The notes under the pieces are model-generated. The model saw only the letters and a list, made by a program, of their open reading frames with translations, was not told the DNA's origin and ran no database searches. A stretch of DNA of 6,356 nucleotides from Desulfovibrio sp. (GTDB lineage: Bacteria > Desulfobacterota > Desulfovibrionia > Desulfovibrionales > Desulfovibrionaceae): the NCBI GenBank assembly GCA_003525525.1, contig DQED01000188.1, positions 1 to 6,356 of the forward strand, written 5' to 3'. Made by a program: the position numbers and the translations under genes. Every line of letters begins with the position of its first letter. Position 1 is the first letter of the stretch. Shown here piece by piece: positions 1 to 6,356 of the stretch.

Positions 1-416
1 TTGGTTTCTTCCAGGGGGCCGGTGAGCAGCGACTCCTCGGGGATGGGCTGCGGGGCCATGCGGGGGTAGATGCAGGAGGAGCCGAGGAAGACGAGTTTTT
101 CCGCGCCGGAGATTCTGGCGGCGTCGATGACGTTGGTCTGGATGAGCAGATTGTCGCGGATGAAATCGGCCGGATAGGTTTCGTTGGCATGGATGCCGCC
201 GACCTTGGCCGCGGCGAGGAACACGGCGGCCGGTTTTTCGGCCGCGAAGAAGTTCCGGACGGCGTCCTGGCGGGTCAGGTCGAGTTCGGCGTGGGTACGG
301 GTGAGGACGCGCGCGCCCTGCGCGGCGAGCGCGCGCACGAGGGCCGTGCCGACCAGGCCGCGGTGCCCGGCGACGTAGATGGATTTTCCGGCGGTGACGT
401 AATCGGCGATTTTCAT
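1..416 (-). CDS. fcl: GDP-L-fucose synthase, N-terminal part (runs off left edge)
   Basis: This is a short-chain dehydrogenase/reductase-type epimerase/reductase. It converts GDP-4-keto-6-deoxymannose to GDP-L-fucose with NADPH in the cytoplasm, feeding surface polysaccharide synthesis. Only the first 138 codons are present. Visible features are a Rossmann glycine motif, GHRGLVG (residues 17-23), after a beta strand KSIYVA; the AAAKVGG segment (68-74); the [13 protein letters not shown] helix (88-100); and GSSCIYP (112-118). The last carries the Ser and Cys that match catalytic Ser107 and Cys109 of E. coli Fcl. The YxxxK pair should follow just past the edge, where the chain is cut at GPLEET. 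The start is ATG 416-414 with GAGG (425-422) five bases upstream. It lies 52 nt downstream of the HPt gene on the same strand, with no terminator seen between them. Family assignment is very likely; the functional link to the upstream kinase is unknown. Confidence 0.93.
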   Translation of the reverse strand, partial: MKIADYVTAGKSIYVAGHRGLVGTALVRALAAQGARVLTRTHAELDLTRQDAVRNFFAAEKPAAVFLAAAKVGGIHANETYPADFIRDNLLIQTNVIDAARISGAEKLVFLGSSCIYPRMAPQPIPEESLLTGPLEET

Positions 417-468
417 GCAAGCCTCGTGAAGCGGACGGGATGGCGACGCCGGGGCGAGGGCCGCACCG

Positions 469-806
469 TCATATCATGCGTCGCGCGAGCAACGGAGCCA
501 GGGCCGCGGCAAGCGTCTCCCGTCCGGTCTGGAGGGACTGGTAGCCTCCTTCACGGGCCTTGTCGAGGATCGCCTGGGCCGTGCCGGCAAGTTCGGGCAG
601 GCCGAGGTTGAGCAGGTTGCCCTTGAGCCCGTGGGCGGCTTCGACGCAGGCCTGGCCGTCACCGGCCGCGACGGCGGCGTCCAGGCGTTCGAGGGACCGG
701 GCGAGGACGAAGGCGGCGACATCCAGGGCGCTTTCGGTCTCCTGCGGCGAGAGCATCTGCCGATTCTCCAGAAAATCGCGTGCTTGCCGCACGATGTCGG
801 CGGGCG

Positions 807-810
<4 letters not shown>
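469..810 (-). CDS. Stand-alone HPt (histidine phosphotransfer) domain protein
   Basis: This 113-residue protein is essentially a single HPt four-helix bundle. The phosphoacceptor motif is [13 protein letters not shown] (residues 58-70), with the likely phosphorylated His60 followed by the usual Leu-Lys-Gly. A preceding helix, [16 protein letters not shown] (28-43), resembles the substrate-binding helix of other HPt domains. There is no kinase core, signal peptide or membrane segment, so it should be cytoplasmic. Its ATG (810-808) overlaps the TGA of the hybrid kinase (809-807) as ATGA. The bases just upstream have no purine-rich Shine-Dalgarno, so translation probably depends on coupling to the kinase. 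HPt domains shuttle phosphoryl groups between a hybrid kinase receiver and a downstream response regulator, and the neighbouring kinase ends in such a receiver. The final regulator is not in this window. Confidence 0.88.
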
Positions 811-3465
<2,655 letters not shown>

Positions 3466-3514
3466 GAAGTCTCCCACGGCGCGGAAGGATCGGGTTCCCT
3501 CTGCGCCCACTTCC

Positions 3515-3543
3515 TGCATAGTCTTCCGCGCAGGCCGGGTCAA
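3515..3543 (-). promoter_or_regulatory. Candidate sigma-70-type promoter for rpe and downstream genes
   Basis: On the minus strand TTGACC (3543-3538; five of six matches to the -35 consensus) is followed after 17 bases by TATGCA (3520-3515; a weak -10 sharing TAT). Transcription would start near 3508, giving a leader of about 43 nt with the GGGAG ribosome site before the rpe ATG. It was found by eye, and the -10 is imperfect. Confidence 0.5.
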
Positions 3544-3617
3544 GGCGTCGCGGCGGGGAGGCGGCGCCCCTGCCGCGGAGGTGCGCCCGTCCCGGCGTCA
3601 CGGAAGGCTTGTAACAC

Positions 3618-3663
3618 AATACCATCCCAACACCATGAATTCATGCAGGTATTTTTCAATACC
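3618..3663. repeat. AATACC / GGTATT repeats upstream of the Pho box
   Basis: AATACCA occurs at 3618-3624 and again at 3658-3664, 40 bp apart. The inverted form GGTATT at 3648-3653 pairs with the second copy around the loop TTTC (3654-3657), a 6-bp hairpin or dyad. These lie on either side of the 12-bp palindrome. A regulatory role is only suggested. Confidence 0.4.
3634..3645. repeat. 12-bp perfect palindrome CATGAATTCATG
   Basis: This self-complementary 12-mer is centred between 3639 and 3640 in the AT-rich core of the divergent region. It has the form of a binding site for a dimeric regulator, but no regulator is indicated. One such palindrome in a few hundred bases is not strongly improbable. 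Confidence 0.45.
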
Positions 3664-3667
3664 AAGC

Positions 3668-3723
3668 ACGTCACGCGTTCTTTGCCCCTCTGTCACCAAC
3701 TCGTAACAAGCCAAACCTAGCTT
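3668..3723 (+). promoter_or_regulatory. Candidate Pho box and -10 of the pst operon
   Basis: CTGTCAC (3690-3696) matches the PhoB half-site CTGTCAT in six of seven bases. A second half-site-like TCGTAAC (3701-3707) follows in the 11-bp register typical of Pho boxes. ACGTCAC (3668-3674) lies two further repeat units (22 bp) upstream in the same register; the intermediate unit at 3679-3685 is poor. Ten bases after the last unit is TAGCTT (3718-3723), a weak -10 sharing TA and the final T, close to the spacing of PhoB-dependent promoters lacking a good -35. The implied start near 3730 gives a leader of about 58 nt. PhoB control is inferred from the site and from the gene controlled. Confidence 0.6.
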
Positions 3724-3744
3724 CCTTCCGTGACCTGGGGCAAT

Positions 3745-3764
3745 TCGCGCCAATCGTGGCGCGA
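3745..3764 (+). promoter_or_regulatory. Leader hairpin upstream of pstS
   Basis: TCGCGCCA (3745-3752) and TGGCGCGA (3757-3764) form a perfect 8-bp stem with loop ATCG. It sits 11 nt ahead of the pstS Shine-Dalgarno and has no following T-run, so it is not a terminator. A 5'-end stabilising structure is a reasonable guess. Confidence 0.6.
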
Positions 3765-3774
3765 CAAACTCTTT

Positions 3775-3783
3775 GAGGAGGAG
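3775..3783 (+). promoter_or_regulatory. Strong ribosome binding site of pstS
   Basis: GAGGAGGAG contains AGGAGG (3776-3781) six bases before ATG 3788. It rules out the in-frame TTG at 3773, which overlaps this site. The flanking AACTC (3767-3771) and GAGTT (3781-3785) could pair weakly and leave most of the site in a loop. Confidence 0.8.
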
Positions 3784-3787
3784 TTCC

Positions 3788-4591
3788 ATGAAAAAACTTA
3801 TTGGTATCGTGGCCGCTTTCCTGATGCTGGCCTCCACCGCCTTCGCCGAGACCACCATCAAGGTGGACGGCTCCACCACCGTGCTGCCGATCATGCAGAA
3901 AGTCGTCGAAGCTTACATGAAGGCCCATCCCGACGTGAAAATTTCCGTTTCCGGCGGCGGCTCGGGCAACGGCATCAAGGCCCTCATCGACGGCGCCACG
4001 GACATCGCCATGGCTTCGCGCGCCATGGAGCAGAAGGAAATCGACCTGGCCAAGAGCAAGGGCGAGAATCCGGTCCAGACCGTGGTGGCCATCGACGCCA
4101 TCGTCCCGGTCGTCAACCCGGCCAACAAGCTCTCCGAGATCACCCTGGCCCAGCTCAAGGACCTCTACACCGGCAAGATCACCAGCTGGAAGGACCTCGG
4201 CGGCGAGGGTCCGGTGGTCGTCATCTCCCGCGACACCTCCTCCGGCACCTACGAGACCTGGGAAGGCCTGGTCATGAAGAAGGAGCGCGTGTTCCCGGGC
4301 GCCCTGATGCAGGCTTCCAACGGCGCGGTCGTCCAGGCCGTCAGCAAGAACAAGAACGCCATCGGCTACATCGGCCTGGGCTATCTTGACGCCTCCACCA
4401 AGGGGCTTAAGGTCGACGGCGTCGCCGCTTCGGCCGAGACCGCCAAGTCCAAGAAGTACGCCGTTTCCCGCGACCTCTACATCTACACCAACGGCGCTCC
4501 CGCCGGCGCGGTCAAGGGCCTCGTCGACTTTCTGCTCGGCTCCGACGGCCAGAAGCTGGTCAAGGAAGTCGGCTTCGTGCCGCTCAACTAG
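3788..4591 (+). CDS. pstS: Phosphate ABC transporter, periplasmic phosphate-binding protein
   Basis: PstS captures inorganic phosphate in the periplasm and delivers it to the PstCA permease. The 267-residue precursor begins with a Sec signal peptide: two Lys, a hydrophobic core (4-16), and likely cleavage after AFA at residue 20. There is no lipobox Cys, so it should be soluble. The binding motifs of the PBP-like phosphate family are present: DGSTTVLP (27-34), SGGGSGNG (55-62), ASR (76-78) and SRDTSSGTYE (147-156). In the last, Arg148, Ser152 and Thr154 have the spacing of the E. coli PstS ligands. It is shorter than E. coli PstS and of the compact subfamily. Start ATG 3788 has AGGAGG (3776-3781) six bases upstream. 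Codon use is strongly biased to C-ending codons, as expected for high expression. It heads an operon with pstC and pstA. Confidence 0.97.
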   Translation: MKKLIGIVAAFLMLASTAFAETTIKVDGSTTVLPIMQKVVEAYMKAHPDVKISVSGGGSGNGIKALIDGATDIAMASRAMEQKEIDLAKSKGENPVQTVVAIDAIVPVVNPANKLSEITLAQLKDLYTGKITSWKDLGGEGPVVVISRDTSSGTYETWEGLVMKKERVFPGALMQASNGAVVQAVSKNKNAIGYIGLGYLDASTKGLKVDGVAASAETAKSKKYAVSRDLYIYTNGAPAGAVKGLVDFLLGSDGQKLVKEVGFVPLN

Positions 4592-4615
4592 TCCGCTCGC
4601 GCAACGACCACTCAC

Positions 4616-4648
4616 GCGCCCCGGCACGCGCTCGCGTCGCCGGGGCGC
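4616..4648 (+). promoter_or_regulatory. Strong GC hairpin between pstS and pstC
   Basis: GCGCCCCGGC (4616-4625) and GCCGGGGCGC (4639-4648) form a perfect 10-bp stem. Inside it ACGC (4626-4629) pairs with GCGT (4634-4637) across the loop GCTC, with one bulged C (4638). It begins 24 nt after the pstS stop. No T-run follows, so it is not a classical terminator. It fits a 3'-end stabiliser or partial attenuator, giving more PstS than permease. Confidence 0.7.
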
Positions 4649-4660
4649 TCCCCTCGGGAG
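4648..4660 (+). promoter_or_regulatory. Small hairpin covering the pstC ribosome binding site
   Basis: CTCCC (4648-4652) is complementary to GGGAG (4656-4660), the pstC Shine-Dalgarno, across the loop CTC. The stem is short but all of the Shine-Dalgarno is in it. It shares base 4648 with the larger upstream hairpin, so the two could stack or compete. Confidence 0.5.
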
Positions 4661-4666
4661 AACCAC

Positions 4667-5560
4667 ATGGCCCTTTCGCGAAAAGCCAAGGACGACCTGA
4701 TCAGGAACATCTTCTTCCTGACGGCCCTTTCCTCCATCGTGGCCCTTGCCCTGATCATGATCTATCTCTTCGTCGAGGGGCTGCCGATCTTCAAGGTCGT
4801 CTCGGTGACGGACTTCCTGTTCGGCAATCTGTGGTATCCCACGTCCGACCCGCCGGATTTCGGCATATTTCCCCTGATCGTGGCCTCGCTCGCGGTCACG
4901 GCCCTGTCCTCGGCCATCGCCATCCCGCTCGGCGTCATGACCGCCATCTACCTCTCCGAGATCGCCAGCCGCAAAACCCGCGACCTCTTCAAGCCCGTGG
5001 TCGAGCTGCTCGCCGCGCTGCCCTCGGTCGTCATCGGCTTTTTCGGCATGGTCGTGGTCGCGCCCTACATCCAGGAGACGTTCGACCTGGCCACGGGGCT
5101 CAACCTCTTCAACGCCGCCATCATGCTGGCCTTCATGTCCGTGCCGACCATCTGCTCGGTCTCCGAGGACGCCATCTACTCCGTGCCCCGCGAGCTCAAG
5201 GAAGCCTCCCTGGCTCTCGGCGCCACCCATTTCGAGACCATCGCCAAGGTGGTGCTGCCCGCCTCGCTGTCGGGCATCTCCACCGCCGTCATGCTCGGCA
5301 TGTCCCGGGCCATCGGCGAGACCATGGTCGTGCTCATGGTCGCCGGCGGCGCGGCCATCATCCCCACCTCCATCTTTTCGCCCGTGCGGCCCATGCCGTC
5401 GAGCATCGCCGCCGAGATGGCGGAGGCCGCCTTCCGCGGCAACCACTACCGCGCGCTTTTCGCCATCGGCATCGTGCTGTTCCTGTTCACCCTGGCCTTC
5501 AACCTCGTGGCCAGCCACGTGGCCGAAAAGCACAAGCAGGTCGGCGCGGCCACCCTGTAG
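4667..5560 (+). CDS. pstC: Phosphate ABC transporter, permease subunit PstC
   Basis: PstC is one of the two inner-membrane subunits of the phosphate importer and pairs with PstA. The 297-residue sequence is hydrophobic. Segments lie at about 15-37, 67-92, 113-135, 148-166, 203-232 and 263-285, with a periplasmic loop (38-66) after the first segment. The cytoplasmic EAA loop that docks on the PstB ATPase is EASLALGATHFETIAKVVLP (179-198). The downstream MSRAIGETM (212-220) carries the conserved Arg and Glu of PstC-type permeases. The start is ATG 4667 with GGGAG (4656-4660) six bases upstream. The gene follows pstS by 75 nt, a gap filled with strong RNA hairpins, and precedes pstA by 59 nt. 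PstC rather than PstA is chosen from its place after pstS and the long first periplasmic loop. Confidence 0.96.
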   Translation: MALSRKAKDDLIRNIFFLTALSSIVALALIMIYLFVEGLPIFKVVSVTDFLFGNLWYPTSDPPDFGIFPLIVASLAVTALSSAIAIPLGVMTAIYLSEIASRKTRDLFKPVVELLAALPSVVIGFFGMVVVAPYIQETFDLATGLNLFNAAIMLAFMSVPTICSVSEDAIYSVPRELKEASLALGATHFETIAKVVLPASLSGISTAVMLGMSRAIGETMVVLMVAGGAAIIPTSIFSPVRPMPSSIAAEMAEAAFRGNHYRALFAIGIVLFLFTLAFNLVASHVAEKHKQVGAATL

Positions 5561-5619
5561 CCAAGGCCCAACCGCCCCGACAGACGCCCGGATTCCGCAC
5601 GCCGCCAAGGAGCCCCGAC

Positions 5620-6356
5620 ATGAACGCCACGACCATCACCCAGGCCGGCCTGCGCCGCCGCCACCGCACCCAGAAGATCATGTGGGGCGTGTTCGGCCTG
5701 TCCTCGCTCGTCAACATGGCCGCCCTGGTCCTCATCTGCGGCTTTCTGCTCATCAAGGGCCTGCCGGCCATCTCCTGGAGCTTCCTCACCGAGATGCCCC
5801 GCGACTCCATGACCGCCGGCGGCATCCTGCCCTGCATCCTGGGTACGATCTACTTGAGCCTCGGCACCATGTGCGTGGCCTTTCCCCTCGGCGTGGCCTC
5901 GGCCGTGTACCTCAACGAATACGCCCGCCCGGGCCGCACGCTGCGCCTGATCCGGCTTGGCATCAACAACCTCGCCGGTGTGCCCTCGGTGGTTTTCGGC
6001 CTGTTCGGCCTGGCCTTTTTCGTCACTTTCTTCGGGCTGGGCGTGAGCCTGCTTTCCGGCATCCTGACCCTGTCCATCCTCGTCCTGCCGGTCATCATCG
6101 GCACGGCCGAAGAGGCGCTCAAATCCGTGCCCCAGACCTACCGCGAGGCCTCGCTCGGGCTCGGCGCGACCAAATGGCAGACCATCCGCCTGGTGGTGCT
6201 GCCCGCGGCGCTGCCGGGCATGCTCACCGGCGCGATCCTCGGGCTGTCGCGCGTGGCCGGCGAAACCGCGGCCATCATGTTCACCGCGGCCGTGTTCTTC
6301 ACCCCCTATCTGCCGACCAACATCACGGACTCGGTCATGGCCCTGCCCTACCATAT
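5620..6356 (+). CDS. pstA: Phosphate ABC transporter, permease subunit PstA (truncated by right edge)
   Basis: This is the second membrane subunit of the phosphate importer. 245 codons are visible and the frame is still open at the window edge; family members are usually about 280-300 residues, so only the C-terminal part should be missing. After a basic cytoplasmic N-terminus (11-19), hydrophobic segments lie at about 22-47, 68-98, 117-139, 143-164 and 195-228. The EAA loop is EASLGLGATKWQTIRLVVLP (176-195). LSRVAGETAAIMFTA (209-223) carries the conserved Arg and Glu. The start is ATG 5620 with AAGGAG (5607-5612) seven bases upstream. The last residues, ALPYH, match the usual periplasmic loop before the final membrane helix. 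pstB should follow. Confidence 0.96.
   Translation, partial: MNATTITQAGLRRRHRTQKIMWGVFGLSSLVNMAALVLICGFLLIKGLPAISWSFLTEMPRDSMTAGGILPCILGTIYLSLGTMCVAFPLGVASAVYLNEYARPGRTLRLIRLGINNLAGVPSVVFGLFGLAFFVTFFGLGVSLLSGILTLSILVLPVIIGTAEEALKSVPQTYREASLGLGATKWQTIRLVVLPAALPGMLTGAILGLSRVAGETAAIMFTAAVFFTPYLPTNITDSVMALPYH

Larger units (their letters stand above)
3597..3734. repeat. Perfect 11-bp inverted repeat framing the pst control region
   Basis: GTCACGGAAGG at 3597-3607 is exactly the reverse complement of CCTTCCGTGAC at 3724-3734, with 116 nt between the arms. The match does not extend at either end, and no flanking target duplication is visible. The right arm covers the predicted pstS transcription start. 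Neither predicted transcript contains both arms, so any role should be at the DNA level. Confidence 0.7.
3466..3787. other. Divergent regulatory region between rpe and pstS (no gene)
   Basis: This 322-nt stretch separates the leftward rpe unit from the rightward pst operon. I see no credible coding region in it. The part next to rpe (to about 3600) is GC-rich and carries the candidate rpe promoter. The part at about 3608-3723 is visibly more AT-rich and carries the candidate Pho box, a palindrome and short repeats. The last 50 bases are the pstS leader with a hairpin and a strong ribosome binding site. Confidence 0.85.

Noticed and set aside
417..468. Possible terminator or promoter between the HPt gene and fcl
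   Set aside because: No stable stem with a T-run and no -35/-10 pair could be seen in the 52 nt.
3466..3543. Extended N-terminus for rpe from TTG 3543
   Set aside because: It adds 26 residues unlike the family, overlaps the candidate -35, and ignores the ATG at 3465 with a good ribosome site.
3616..3644. Minus-strand extended -10 TGGTATTGT as an rpe promoter
   Set aside because: The -35 is poor and the leader would be over 140 nt. The TTGACC-17-TATGCA pair nearer rpe is better, though a second start here cannot be excluded.
3773..3787. pstS start at TTG 3773
   Set aside because: It overlaps the ribosome binding site itself and puts MRRSS ahead of an already complete signal peptide.
3671..5608. 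Very long open frame on the minus strand (645 codons) across pstS and pstC
   Set aside because: It is antisense to two well-recognised genes, is rich in Gly, His, Asp and Arg as mirror frames of GC-rich genes are, and shows no domain. It is a by-product of third-position GC bias.
5561..5620. Repeated CCAAGG and GCCCCGACA between pstC and pstA
   Set aside because: GCCCCGACA occurs twice 38 bp apart, but spacing of the paired elements differs and the second copy just spans the pstA ribosome site and start. It is probably an accidental or old small duplication.

Overview
The window is GC-rich, with strong C/G preference at third codon positions, and looks like chromosomal DNA of a free-living Gram-negative bacterium. 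Protein character and gene mix (a two-PAS cytoplasmic hybrid kinase, a pst operon with a small PstS, and nucleotide-sugar synthesis) would fit a deltaproteobacterium of the Desulfovibrio/Solidesulfovibrio type. That placement is an inference from general resemblance, not from a database search.

Layout. The left half (1-3465) reads entirely on the minus strand, in the order rpe (ribulose-phosphate 3-epimerase), a soluble hybrid sensor kinase (PAS-PAS-HisKA-HATPase-REC), a small stand-alone HPt phosphotransfer protein, and the first 138 codons of fcl (GDP-L-fucose synthase), which runs off the left edge. The genes are packed tightly. The kinase start lies 38 nt inside rpe and has an ideal Shine-Dalgarno there. 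The kinase stop and HPt start share an ATGA. Only 52 nt separate HPt from fcl. I read them as one leftward transcription unit, possibly started from a sigma-70-like promoter at 3515-3543.

The right half (3788-6356) reads on the plus strand: pstS, pstC and a truncated pstA, the start of a high-affinity phosphate ABC transporter operon. pstB and phoU would be expected beyond the right edge. PstS captures phosphate in the periplasm and PstC/PstA form the membrane channel.

Between the halves, 3466-3787 is a divergent regulatory region with a relatively AT-rich core. It holds a candidate Pho box in 11-bp register with a weak -10, a perfect 11-bp inverted repeat 116 nt apart framing the core, a 12-bp palindrome, AATACC/GGTATT repeats, and a leader hairpin ahead of pstS. 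The pstS-pstC gap holds a long GC hairpin followed by a small hairpin that would cover the pstC ribosome binding site.

I do not see a clearly new biological system. The points most worth a second look are the rpe/kinase overlap, the framed pst control region and the RNA structures between pstS and pstC.
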